Assembly: GCA_900550025.1 (NCBI GenBank)
Contig: URQP01000033.1
Span: 1 to 21,559, forward strand
DNA length: 21,559 nucleotides
Source: an uncultured Porphyromonadaceae bacterium
GTDB lineage: Bacteria > Bacteroidota > Bacteroidia > Bacteroidales > Muribaculaceae
Reading direction: 5' to 3'
Positions within the stretch are counted from its first letter, which is position 1, and each line of letters opens with the position of its first letter. The position numbers and the translations under genes are program-made. The notes under the pieces are model-generated. The model worked only from the letters and a program-made list of their open reading frames with translations. It ran no database searches and was not told the origin of the DNA. Shown in pieces: positions 8,945 to 16,872 of this stretch.

Positions 8945-11900
8945 TCAGCGTTTCCTGACAGGCAATCGTGAGCTTGTCCCTGTGGAATCTGTCCGGACGC
9001 TGTCGCCGGCTTCTATTGTCTTTTCTTTTCTGCGGCGAAACAACTTGTCGAAATCGTGTTTGAATACGATGCCTACGCCTTGCGTGGTAAGCGAGTTGCG
9101 TGTATAGTAGTTTTGGTCATTGTACCGGTTGTAGGCTTTCAGACGGAAATTGCCGCTTTTGGTCAAAAGGTACTCGATGTCGAAGTCGCCGATGAAACTG
9201 TTGTTGTTCATCGCGTTGTCGGAATATCCGAAATTGCCGTTCAGCAGCAGCCGGTTGTTCAGCAGCCTGCTTGACAGGGCAAGCTGTACCTCCATGTCGG
9301 AAAAATCGCCCTTGTCGGTATGGAAGTTCGGGGCGATGCTTAATTTGTCGCTTAGTTGTCCCAGCATATTTGAAAGTTGGCTTGAAATGGTGGATGAGGC
9401 GACTGATGCCAATTCGTTGTTCCGCCCGGTATTGCCCATATACTCCGGTGTATAGAAGCGGCTTAGTGCCAAAAGATAAATTATTTGCTGGTTCATCATA
9501 TCGTCGGTGCTGACAATGCTTCTTACTTTCCTGTACACATCTTGCGACAGTGTGGGAAATTCGAGGTCGAACGTGATTTCGGGCTGCGAGATGCTGCCTG
9601 ACAGGTTCAGCAAGGCGTTGACTGGGACAAGTGTGCGGTTAAGCTCCCGGTCGGTCGCAAACGATTCGTCGAGGTCTTGCAGGTTGGCGTTCAGCGAATA
9701 GGCTGCTTGCAAATTGATGTTTGCGTTGAGGGGGTTGCCGTTGAATGTGACTGACGCGCCTTGCCTGATAGTGAATTCCTTGAGTATGATGTCTTGCAGT
9801 GTGAAGTTGTAGCGTCCTTGCTCTACGGTGTAGTTGCCGAATATTTTCATTTCGTCGGCCGACGAATATTCTATCCGCAGGTTTCCGTTGCCTGTCGCGC
9901 GGATTTTATCGCTTCCGGCAGTGCCCATAAGCAGGGTCATTGCCACATCCGGATTGGCGTCTATCTGTAAGTTGAGATTGAAAAGCGAACGTTTGTTCTG
10001 TGTATTGTTGTCTATTTGTTTCTTCAGGAAATCGGGAATTTTTGCGTCCTCTTCTTTTTGACGTTTTTCTTTTTGTTTGTCTGTGAATGTGATGAACGAA
10101 TATTCTCCGGCCTCTTCTTGTTCGGAGAGTACGAATGTGAAGGTGGAGTTTGGCGCAGTCGACATGTTGATGTCCAAGTCAACAGATCCCGGTTCTCCGC
10201 TAATGAATGCCGAACCGTTGGCGAATACCTTGCCATACCATAGCGGGTTCATCTTTTCGCTGATGTCGTAGCAAAGCATATTGTCCACGTCGGTGATGGC
10301 GAAATTGAAGCGCGCGTTTTTGAAATAGTCGTGTCTGACGGTTCCTTCAACTTTGGCTGTATGTCCGAATTGGTCGTGTACTGTCGCGTTGCGGATGGAT
10401 ATCAGTCCCGGGTCGAGGATTACAGAGTCGGAAACGGTGTAATAAGTGTTGGTATAGTCCACTTTCATTTTGAAGTTTTCGGCAAACATCCGTCCGCGGA
10501 CGTTGAGGAATTTGAATGTACCGTATAGCTCGCATTCGCCGGAGGCTTCTCCGCTTACGTCGGATGTGAATGCGGCCATGAACGGTTTGAGTATCTGTAT
10601 GTTGATTCGGTCGGTGGCGAATTTGAAGTTTAAGGAATCGCGTGTCGGGTAGACGGTGCCTCTTACGAACGATTCGTGCTGGTTGGGCTGATGGATGTCG
10701 GCGTTGATGATGATGCCTTTGTTTTCATTGTCCCATGCGCTTTTTATGTCGGCTTCTCCGAGCAGGGCGTTATGGTATGTGAAATTTTTCACATTCAAGT
10801 TCGAAGTGTTGAGCTGGGGCGCGGGTGATAAGGCGCCTGAAGCGAAAAAGTCGCCTGTGGCTATTCCGCCGAATGCCACATGGTTGATGTTTAAGGTCTC
10901 GAATATGTATCCGAGGTCAATCGACTTGAGGTTGATATTGAGAATGTCGTCGTAGCTCTCGGAAACTTGTCCGTCAGCTTTTATAAACTGGTTTTCACGG
11001 TACACGAATATGTCTTCTACCGTTATTTTCTTGCCTTCTACCGCAATCTTTGACGGAGCAATGTTCCATATAGTGTCGTTGACTGTGAAAAATGTAGGAT
11101 TGACGTTTATGTCAGCGTGTATCTGGTCATTGCCGGGGTATTTCTTAAACGTGGATGTCAGGTCGATATGTCCTGAATAATTCTTTTTCCTGTCATATTG
11201 CCAGCTTATGTCGGAATAAACGTTGTCGTCCGAGGCTCGGTTGTTCAGGATGAACAGAATGTCGCCGTTCTTGTGGTCGAGTTGTGTGATTACATTCATG
11301 TCCATGGAGTTGCTTTCTCCGTCGATGTTGAGCGACAGGCTTGTTCTCTCGATGATTTTATTCCCTTGCATTATGTATGGTGCGTCGATTCCGGCCGACA
11401 GTGTACGTTTGGGCTCGTTGATCTCGCCGGAAAGCGTGATGGGGTGCACTATTCTGACGGGAAGATTGAAGAATGATGTCAGCTCGTTGTTCTCGGCGAA
11501 TTTAAAGCTGTAGACAAATTGATTCTGCATCCTGTCTGTGTTGCCTTTTGTCTCTTGTGTCTCCTCTTTCTGGAATAGGGAAGGAAGAGCGACTGATGCT
11601 AAGTTCTTAAAAGTGCCGCCTATATTGGCAAAATACAGTTTCCCGTCTACATATCCGTTGACAAGGTCGGAATTTACGGTGATGTATTTCCCGTTGTTCC
11701 CGCTGCGTGAAGTTATGTCGAAATGGTCTATTTTTATGCCTTTGCCGCAACTGTCGGTATAGCATATGTCGGAAATTATGATGTCGCCTTCGGCATTGTC
11801 GATTGTGTTTCCGGTGAATTCCGCCTCTACTTCCGCGCTCAATGAATGTGCGGGATATTTGTCCGTAAGATTAAGTTTGTTAGGGTTGATGTCTGATGCC

Positions 11901-13507
11901 GATAATTTTATGTCGATGGATGAATCTTCTCCGTCGAGTTTAATGGCGCCGTTCATTGAGAGGTCGGCGTTAGGGTCGTGGAGCGCTATTTCGCCGCGGT
12001 ATTCTTTTCCGTCAAGTTCCACGTCGGCTATGATGTCTCTATATCTGTAGCCTTTGAAATCGATGTGGTTGATTCTGCCGTTGATGTTTCCTTTCGGCTG
12101 AGTTCCCGCGACAGTCACATCGGCATCTATGTCGAATGATAATTTATCAAGCAGGCCTTCTTTCCTGACTATTGTGCCAAGAGATAGGTCGCCGGATTTT
12201 AGCTGGCCTTTGAACCGAAAAGAATTGCCTCTGTTTGTCCGTAGCAAGTTGCCGTTGGTGGCGAGAGTGCCTAAAGCTGTGCTTATGTTTCCGGCATAGA
12301 ATATGTTTCCGGAGCTGTAGCGGAATGAGCCGTTGAGCGAAACAAAGCCTGTGGCATCGAGCATCCTGTAGGTTCCGGCAGGCAATTTTTTATTGGTCTT
12401 GTCGATGTTTTCCGCTATTTTCCGGGAATCGGCATACATTTTGATTGCAGGCAGATTTATTCGTATGGAATCTTTTGCCAATGCTTTCTTTGCTGTTCCT
12501 GAGAGCCGCAGGGTGAAATCCGAATTTTCCGACGATATGTCGAGCGTCCCGATGCGCAAGTCCTCCAGTGTGCCGCCGATGGCGCATGTGAGGTATAGCC
12601 GTTCGGTGAAATTGCGGAATTCAGGTATGAATGCCTGAAAATCGGACAGCGATATGTAGCTGTTGGCTATTTGTAGCGACAATGGTGATTTTTTCAAGTC
12701 TTTTGCCATTGTCTTTAAAGAGCCGTAGCGTAACGATATGTCGTGTGGAATCAGTATGGAGTTCGGCAACATGATTTTTATGCCGCTTGCCACGGCATTG
12801 TCTTGCGTGATGTGCAAGTTTGCGGTGAAATCATTCAGCACAAACCCGCCGCGTTCGTTTGCCGACAGCCGCTTGACGACGATGTCGAATGTGTCGTTTT
12901 TTAGTTTGGGAATTTTTATGTCGGCGCTTAATTGTGAGATTGCAATATGGTTGGCGTCGAATCCTGATGCCTTATGCGGCTCTGACAGCACGTCGAGTGA
13001 AATATCGCACTTGCGCAGAACCACGACGTCCAGCTCTATGTCGAATTTCTTTGGCGGCTTGTTCTTGTCTTTGGGCTTTAAGGCATCTATTATGAATTGA
13101 AAGTTGAATGGCGATTTCTTGTCAGCTTTTACGGCATGGGCTTCAAGTCCTATGATTTCGGCATAGTCGAACACAATCCGTCGCTCGGACAATAAGTCAT
13201 AGAGATTGATACCGGCTCCTATCCTGTCTATTTCCGCCAATGTCCGGCCTTCCTTGTCGGGCAAATGGACATTGTGGATTGTTACTTCATTGAAAGGGCT
13301 GAACGTTACTTTCCCGATGCTTATTTTTGTGTCGAGCAAGACGGACAGCTCTCTTTCAGCTGTTGTTTTTATCTTTTCCTGTACCGGGGGGATAAGAAGG
13401 ACTAAATAGGCGACAGAATATAAGACAGCAAAGAATAGGAGCAGCGCTACGGCAATACTCCTTATGACTTTATATATGTGATAGATTATTGTCTTAATTT
13501 TGTCCAT
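8945..13507 (-). CDS. tamB: TamB-like translocation and assembly module protein (DUF490/AsmA-like)
   Basis: This is the largest gene here, 1,520 residues. One membrane anchor lies near residues 17-40 (SIAVALLLFFAVLYSVAYLV), followed by a very long beta-rich periplasmic region and a C-terminal TamB domain (about the last 400 residues, with QGRYNFTLQDIILKEFTI and the FDLEFPTLSQDVYRKVRSIV area). Family members span the periplasm from inner to outer membrane; E. coli TamB acts with the Omp85 protein TamA, and TamB and its relatives YhdP and YdbH move phospholipid to the outer membrane. E. coli TamB has about 1,260 residues. The protein ends in a charged tail rich in R, K, S and T after the last beta segment. 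The two genes downstream are a PlsC and an Omp85-type barrel. The start is supported by the membrane anchor right after it and a -7 box 26 bases upstream. Confidence 0.9.
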   Translation of the reverse strand: MDKIKTIIYHIYKVIRSIAVALLLFFAVLYSVAYLVLLIPPVQEKIKTTAERELSVLLDTKISIGKVTFSPFNEVTIHNVHLPDKEGRTLAEIDRIGAGINLYDLLSERRIVFDYAEIIGLEAHAVKADKKSPFNFQFIIDALKPKDKNKPPKKFDIELDVVVLRKCDISLDVLSEPHKASGFDANHIAISQLSADIKIPKLKNDTFDIVVKRLSANERGGFVLNDFTANLHITQDNAVASGIKIMLPNSILIPHDISLRYGSLKTMAKDLKKSPLSLQIANSYISLSDFQAFIPEFRNFTERLYLTCAIGGTLEDLRIGTLDISSENSDFTLRLSGTAKKALAKDSIRINLPAIKMYADSRKIAENIDKTNKKLPAGTYRMLDATGFVSLNGSFRYSSGNIFYAGNISTALGTLATNGNLLRTNRGNSFRFKGQLKSGDLSLGTIVRKEGLLDKLSFDIDADVTVAGTQPKGNINGRINHIDFKGYRYRDIIADVELDGKEYRGEIALHDPNADLSMNGAIKLDGEDSSIDIKLSASDINPNKLNLTDKYPAHSLSAEVEAEFTGNTIDNAEGDIIISDICYTDSCGKGIKIDHFDITSRSGNNGKYITVNSDLVNGYVDGKLYFANIGGTFKNLASVALPSLFQKEETQETKGNTDRMQNQFVYSFKFAENNELTSFFNLPVRIVHPITLSGEINEPKRTLSAGIDAPYIMQGNKIIERTSLSLNIDGESNSMDMNVITQLDHKNGDILFILNNRASDDNVYSDISWQYDRKKNYSGHIDLTSTFKKYPGNDQIHADINVNPTFFTVNDTIWNIAPSKIAVEGKKITVEDIFVYRENQFIKADGQVSESYDDILNINLKSIDLGYIFETLNINHVAFGGIATGDFFASGALSPAPQLNTSNLNVKNFTYHNALLGEADIKSAWDNENKGIIINADIHQPNQHESFVRGTVYPTRDSLNFKFATDRINIQILKPFMAAFTSDVSGEASGECELYGTFKFLNVRGRMFAENFKMKVDYTNTYYTVSDSVILDPGLISIRNATVHDQFGHTAKVEGTVRHDYFKNARFNFAITDVDNMLCYDISEKMNPLWYGKVFANGSAFISGEPGSVDLDINMSTAPNSTFTFVLSEQEEAGEYSFITFTDKQKEKRQKEEDAKIPDFLKKQIDNNTQNKRSLFNLNLQIDANPDVAMTLLMGTAGSDKIRATGNGNLRIEYSSADEMKIFGNYTVEQGRYNFTLQDIILKEFTIRQGASVTFNGNPLNANINLQAAYSLNANLQDLDESFATDRELNRTLVPVNALLNLSGSISQPEITFDLEFPTLSQDVYRKVRSIVSTDDMMNQQIIYLLALSRFYTPEYMGNTGRNNELASVASSTISSQLSNMLGQLSDKLSIAPNFHTDKGDFSDMEVQLALSSRLLNNRLLLNGNFGYSDNAMNNNSFIGDFDIEYLLTKSGNFRLKAYNRYNDQNYYTRNSLTTQGVGIVFKHDFDKLFRRRKEKTIEAGDSVRTDSTGTSSRLPVRKR

Positions 13508-13533
13508 ACAGCGTGCGCGTATGTTTCAACTTA

Positions 13534-13541
13534 CAAAGGTA
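13534..13541 (-). promoter_or_regulatory. -7 box of the tamB-like gene
   Basis: Minus-strand TACCTTTG matches TAnnTTTG and ends 26 bases before the ATG. A TTTT stretch lies 19 bases further upstream in place of the -33 TTTG. Confidence 0.55.
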
Positions 13542-13676
13542 CTGTAATATTGCTGAATATAAAATAGTGAGGGCGCTTTTCGTAATGCTTTCCGTAAATA
13601 GCCTCTTAATTGCAATCGTTCCAAATTAACATAATTGAATCCTTTGTAAATAAATGAGTTGCTAATGGTATTCAAC

Positions 13677-13726
13677 TTAATTTCCAAATAAATTTGTATA
13701 ATTGGAAAGTAAATTTGTTATCTTTG
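13677..13726 (+). promoter_or_regulatory. Ferredoxin promoter with inverted and direct repeats
   Basis: TATCTTTG (13719-13726) is an exact -7 box, and TTTG at 13693-13696 is a -33 box with a 22-base spacer. Two further patterns overlap it. TTTCCAA (13681-13687) and TTGGAAA (13702-13708) form an inverted repeat around a 14-base spacer, extended by 3 more pairs after one mismatch. TAAATTTGT occurs at 13689-13697 and again at 13710-13718, exactly 21 bases apart, with the second copy touching the -7 box. These could be an operator, but no regulator is known. Confidence 0.6.
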
Positions 13727-13767
13727 CAATGCTAAAACGTTTAACAAACTAATTAAATTCTTAGAAA

Positions 13768-13935
13768 ATGGCTTACGTAATCAATGACAATTGTGTAGCT
13801 TGCGGCACTTGCGCTTCTGTATGTCCGGTTGAAGCTATCTCGGAAGGCGATATCTATCATATCGACCCGGATACTTGCATCAGCTGCGGTACTTGCGCGG
13901 AGAATTGCCCGAGCGATGCTATTCACGAAGAATAA
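13768..13935 (+). CDS. Small 2[4Fe-4S] ferredoxin, 55 residues
   Basis: This electron carrier starts MAYVINDNCVACGTC and has two complete bacterial-type cluster motifs of CxxCxxCxxxCP: C9, C12, C15, C19-P and C37, C40, C43, C47-P. Each motif gives three ligands to one cluster and one to the other, as in clostridial ferredoxins of about 55 residues. It probably serves anaerobic redox enzymes such as pyruvate:ferredoxin oxidoreductase in the cytosol, but none is encoded nearby, so the partner is inferred. The gene stands alone, with its own strong-looking promoter and a near-perfect terminator just downstream, which suggests high expression. It is divergent from the tamB-like gene; the 260 bases between them hold both promoters. 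An acidic C-terminus (DAIHEE) fits an electron-transfer protein. Confidence 0.95.
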   Translation: MAYVINDNCVACGTCASVCPVEAISEGDIYHIDPDTCISCGTCAENCPSDAIHEE

Positions 13936-13955
13936 ACTTTGCGGATATAGCAAAA

Positions 13956-13997
13956 AATAAAAATGGGTATGCTTTCAACGGCATACCCATTTTTATT
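13956..13997. terminator. Bidirectional terminator between ferredoxin and neopullulanase genes
   Basis: A perfect 17-bp stem (13956-13972 with 13981-13997) has core ATGGGTATGC/GCATACCCAT, an 8-base loop, and A-rich and T-rich outer ends. It serves the ferredoxin gene (+) and the convergent GH13 gene (-), whose stop codon is 5 bases away. Confidence 0.93.
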
Positions 13998-14001
13998 GCC
14001 T

Positions 14002-15906
14002 TTATTCTAAAACAAATATTGCGCGTGGAGGAAAATCCATATTTGCTTCGATGGTAATTTCTTTCCCGGAGAGCACGTCTTTGAACCTGTCGCCGGGATG
14101 CATTATTTCGGAATAGCGCGACATGTCGGTTGCGTTTGCCGGTTCGTCTGTTCCGTTCATTATCACGATTACTCTTTTGTCGTTATGTTTGCGCTGATAG
14201 ACGTACAGACCGTTGTCGGGCATGTAATGCAATGTCTTTCCGTATGCTATGGCTTCGTTGCCTTTACGCCAGTTGAGCAGGCGGCTCATGAAATCGAAAG
14301 CCTCGTTCTGCATTGCGCTTCTGCCTTCGCTTGTAAATTCATTGGTCTTGTCGCCTGCAAAACCGCCGGGCATGTCGAGACGAATTAATCCGTCGGTGAT
14401 TTTTTTAGTTCCGTTCATCAGCAGCTCTGTCCCATAATATATTTGCGGTATGCCACGTGATGTGAGCAGGAATGTTTGCGCCTGTTTCCATTGCGACAAG
14501 TCCTTTGGCATTTCGAGCAGGAAGCGGTCGGTGTCGTGATTGTCCAAGAATATGAGCAGATTTTCCGGGTTGGGATAGAGGAAATCCAGAGCCAGATGGT
14601 CGTACAGACGGTTAAGTCCCTCTCCCCACGGCATCGTCTTCTCGCTGAATGCCGGGCGGCTGAGGTTGAGGAACGGGAAGTCCATCACTGTTTTCAGTTT
14701 TGTGTCGATGGGGTTGAACTTGTTTCCGCTCTGCATATAAGCGATGCTTGCTTCCGAATGAAGCCAGCTTTCGCCTACGATGTTGAAATTCGGGTATTCG
14801 CGGAATACGGCTTCGTTCCAGCGGGCCATTGCCGCCATGTCGGCGTATGGATATGTGTCCATGCGTATTCCGTTGATTTTTGTAGTTTCAATCCACCATA
14901 TCGAATTTTGGATTAAATATGTCATAAGGTGCGGATTGCGCTGGTTGAGGTCGGGCATGCTCAGGGTGAACCAAGCGTCGACTGTCATACCGAGGTCGTA
15001 TTTGCTTCCGTAAGGGTCGTGGTTGGTGTTGAGGCGGAAATTGGTCTGCTTGTAATCTTTCGGCATTTTGAATGCTCCGCCTGTGGAGTCGACTGTATTG
15101 GCTTTAAGCTCTGACATGTCGATGGGCGAATTCAGCCAGTCATGGCTCGGAAGGTCCTCAAGCCACGGATGGCATAGCCCGCAATGGTTGAAAATCATGT
15201 CCATCACCACTTTGATGCCGCGCTTGTGGCATTCGTCTACAAGCTGGCGGTATTCTTCGTTAGAGCCGAATCGCGGGTCTACTTTGTAGTAGTCGGTCGT
15301 GGCATATCCATGGTATGAGCCGCCGGGCATGTCGTTTTCGAGCACCGGGGTGAGCCATATTGCGGTCACTCCGAGTTGCTGTATGTAGTCCAGATGGTCC
15401 ATAATGCCTTTAAGGTCGCCGCCATGCCGTCCGCTCGGGTTGTCGCGGTCGGTTTTTACAGGGTTGCGCAGCCCATCGGCTTCGTTGTTTTCCGGATTGC
15501 CGTCGGCAAAGCGGTCGGGCATAATCAGATAAAGCGCGTCGCTCGAGTCGAAGCCGATGTAGTCCTCCGGCTTAGTGTCGCGTTGCAGCAATTCGTATTG
15601 TTTCTTTATCACCGATTTGCCCGATTTGAATTCTATTTCCATCTTGCCGGGTTCCGTGCCGTCGGCAATCGTAAGGTAAATGAATTGGTAGTTCGGGCTG
15701 TCGAGGCGGGCTATTGAGTCGATAGTTACGCCTTCATAATTGATTGACGGTACTGCATCCCTGATGCCGTCGCCTTTTACCGTGATTTGTAGTTGGTGCG
15801 ATTTCATTCCTGTCCACCACATTGGCGGCTCCATTGCTACATCTGCCGCCAATGCGGACAGTGTGCATGCGGAAGCGAGCAAAGCTCCGTAAATGCTTTT
15901 GTTCAT
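14002..15906 (-). CDS. GH13 neopullulanase/cyclomaltodextrinase, SusA-like, periplasmic
   Basis: This 634-residue alpha-glucan hydrolase has a signal peptide (MNKSIYGALLASACTLSALA, probable cut after ALA) without a lipobox, so it should be periplasmic. Residues about 25-110 match the cyclomaltodextrinase N-terminal domain (PPMWWTGM). The GH13 barrel follows with all four key regions: DMIFNH (236-241), GIRMD with nucleophile D350, VGES with acid/base E379, and NHD with D458. A C-terminal beta domain (about 550-634) ends the protein. This layout is that of SusA, the periplasmic neopullulanase of the Bacteroides starch system, which cuts imported maltooligosaccharides. No susB-susG or susR neighbours are present, so it stands outside a starch utilisation locus here. 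Substrate preference (starch fragments, pullulan or cyclodextrins) cannot be decided. I found no exact TAnnTTTG box in the 177 bases upstream. Confidence 0.92.
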   Translation of the reverse strand: MNKSIYGALLASACTLSALAADVAMEPPMWWTGMKSHQLQITVKGDGIRDAVPSINYEGVTIDSIARLDSPNYQFIYLTIADGTEPGKMEIEFKSGKSVIKKQYELLQRDTKPEDYIGFDSSDALYLIMPDRFADGNPENNEADGLRNPVKTDRDNPSGRHGGDLKGIMDHLDYIQQLGVTAIWLTPVLENDMPGGSYHGYATTDYYKVDPRFGSNEEYRQLVDECHKRGIKVVMDMIFNHCGLCHPWLEDLPSHDWLNSPIDMSELKANTVDSTGGAFKMPKDYKQTNFRLNTNHDPYGSKYDLGMTVDAWFTLSMPDLNQRNPHLMTYLIQNSIWWIETTKINGIRMDTYPYADMAAMARWNEAVFREYPNFNIVGESWLHSEASIAYMQSGNKFNPIDTKLKTVMDFPFLNLSRPAFSEKTMPWGEGLNRLYDHLALDFLYPNPENLLIFLDNHDTDRFLLEMPKDLSQWKQAQTFLLTSRGIPQIYYGTELLMNGTKKITDGLIRLDMPGGFAGDKTNEFTSEGRSAMQNEAFDFMSRLLNWRKGNEAIAYGKTLHYMPDNGLYVYQRKHNDKRVIVIMNGTDEPANATDMSRYSEIMHPGDRFKDVLSGKEITIEANMDFPPRAIFVLE

Positions 15907-16040
15907 AGGTCATTTGTTTTTAGTTAATTGGATTATTCAGCTAAGATAGTGTAAAAATTCAGTTGCAAAAAATGTAGCAGTAATTTTTATAACTAAATAC
16001 AAAGGTGTTGTAACTTCAATTCCCCCGGATTAGGTGTAAT

Positions 16041-16075
16041 AAAAGGGGATTAGGATGGTTACCGCCCTAATCCCT
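16041..16075 (-). terminator. Rho-independent terminator after the transaldolase gene
   Basis: GGGATTAGG (16046-16054) pairs with CCTAATCCC (16066-16074). Read on the minus strand, the stem is followed by CTTTTATT. It lies about 10 bases past the transaldolase stop (16084-16086). A second copy of GGATTAGG at 16027-16034 could compete for pairing. Confidence 0.8.
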
Positions 16076-16083
16076 GGTTTGCG

Positions 16084-16737
16084 TTATTGCATTTTAGCGG
16101 CGTCTTTGACGAATATGTCCAGACCTTTGTCGGTGAGCGGGTGGTTGAGCAGCCCCTCGATTGCCTTAAGCGGGCATGTAGCCACGTCGGCTCCTATTTC
16201 CAGACAGCGGATTATGTGGTTGGTATGGCGAATGGAAGCGGCAAGAACTTGTGTCTTGAATCCGTATGTGCGGTACACTTTCACTATCTGCGCGACTACC
16301 GCTATGCCGTCCTCGCTTATGTCGTCGAGCCGCCCGATGAAGGGGCTGACGAATGTTGCCCCGGCTTTTGCGGCCAGTAGGGCTTGCCCCACGGAAAACA
16401 CGAGCGTGCAGTTGGTGGCTATGCCTTTCTGCGCGAAATATTTCACGGCGCGTATGCCGTCCTTGGTGCATGGCAGTTTCACTGTGATTTTAGGGTCGAT
16501 GGCTGCAAGTTCCTCGCCTTCGCGTACCATTCCGTCGTAGTCGGTGGCGAATACTTCCGCGCTTACCGGACCGTCGACGATGGCGCATATCTTGCGGTAA
16601 TGGTCGAATATCTGCTCTTTGCCTTTCACCCCCTCTTTCGACATTAGGGTAGGATTGGTGGTGACTCCGTCGAGTATTCCCATTGCGTGTGCCTGACGGA
16701 TTTGTTCAAGATTTGCGGTGTCGATAAAGAATTTCAT
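16084..16737 (-). CDS. Small transaldolase (TalC/FSA family), probably true transaldolase
   Basis: This 217-residue cytosolic aldolase belongs to the short transaldolase / fructose-6-phosphate aldolase family. Residues 1-9 (MKFFIDTAN) hold the conserved D6, and VTTNPTL follows at 25-31. K87 in TVKLPCT is the predicted Schiff-base lysine. At the position that separates the two activities, this protein reads SPFIGRLDD with F133. E. coli fructose-6-phosphate aldolase has tyrosine there, and exchanging Phe for Tyr in transaldolase B is reported to create aldolase activity. Phe therefore favours transaldolase, which interconverts sedoheptulose 7-phosphate and glyceraldehyde 3-phosphate with erythrose 4-phosphate and fructose 6-phosphate. 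Length is typical (about 215-220). The gene is monocistronic, with a -7 box 35 bases upstream and a terminator right after the stop; it is divergent from the M16 gene. Confidence 0.93.
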   Translation of the reverse strand: MKFFIDTANLEQIRQAHAMGILDGVTTNPTLMSKEGVKGKEQIFDHYRKICAIVDGPVSAEVFATDYDGMVREGEELAAIDPKITVKLPCTKDGIRAVKYFAQKGIATNCTLVFSVGQALLAAKAGATFVSPFIGRLDDISEDGIAVVAQIVKVYRTYGFKTQVLAASIRHTNHIIRCLEIGADVATCPLKAIEGLLNHPLTDKGLDIFVKDAAKMQ

Positions 16738-16771
16738 CGGATTTTGAATTTTGTTGGTTAAACACTATGTG

Positions 16772-16779
16772 CAAATTTA
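16772..16779 (-). promoter_or_regulatory. -7 box of the transaldolase gene
   Basis: Minus-strand TAAATTTG followed by C matches TAnnTTTG, 35 bases before the ATG. No convincing -33 box is seen. Confidence 0.5.
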
Positions 16780-16824
16780 TCCATTATCCGTGATTTATAC
16801 ATATATGGAACATAATATTTTTAC

Positions 16825-16832
16825 TACTTTTG
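16825..16832 (+). promoter_or_regulatory. -7 box of the M16-family gene
   Basis: TACTTTTG followed by C matches TAnnTTTG and ends about 40 bases before the ATG at 16873. It lies in the 135-base divergent region shared with the transaldolase promoter. Confidence 0.5.
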
Positions 16833-16872
16833 CGGCTGAATTTATATTTTAGGATGAGAAAGTAAACATTCG

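Noticed and set aside
16000..16007. CAAAGGTG (minus CACCTTTG) as a promoter for the neopullulanase
   Set aside because: It fails the TA of the consensus, has no -33 element at the right distance, and lies nearly 100 bases from the start.
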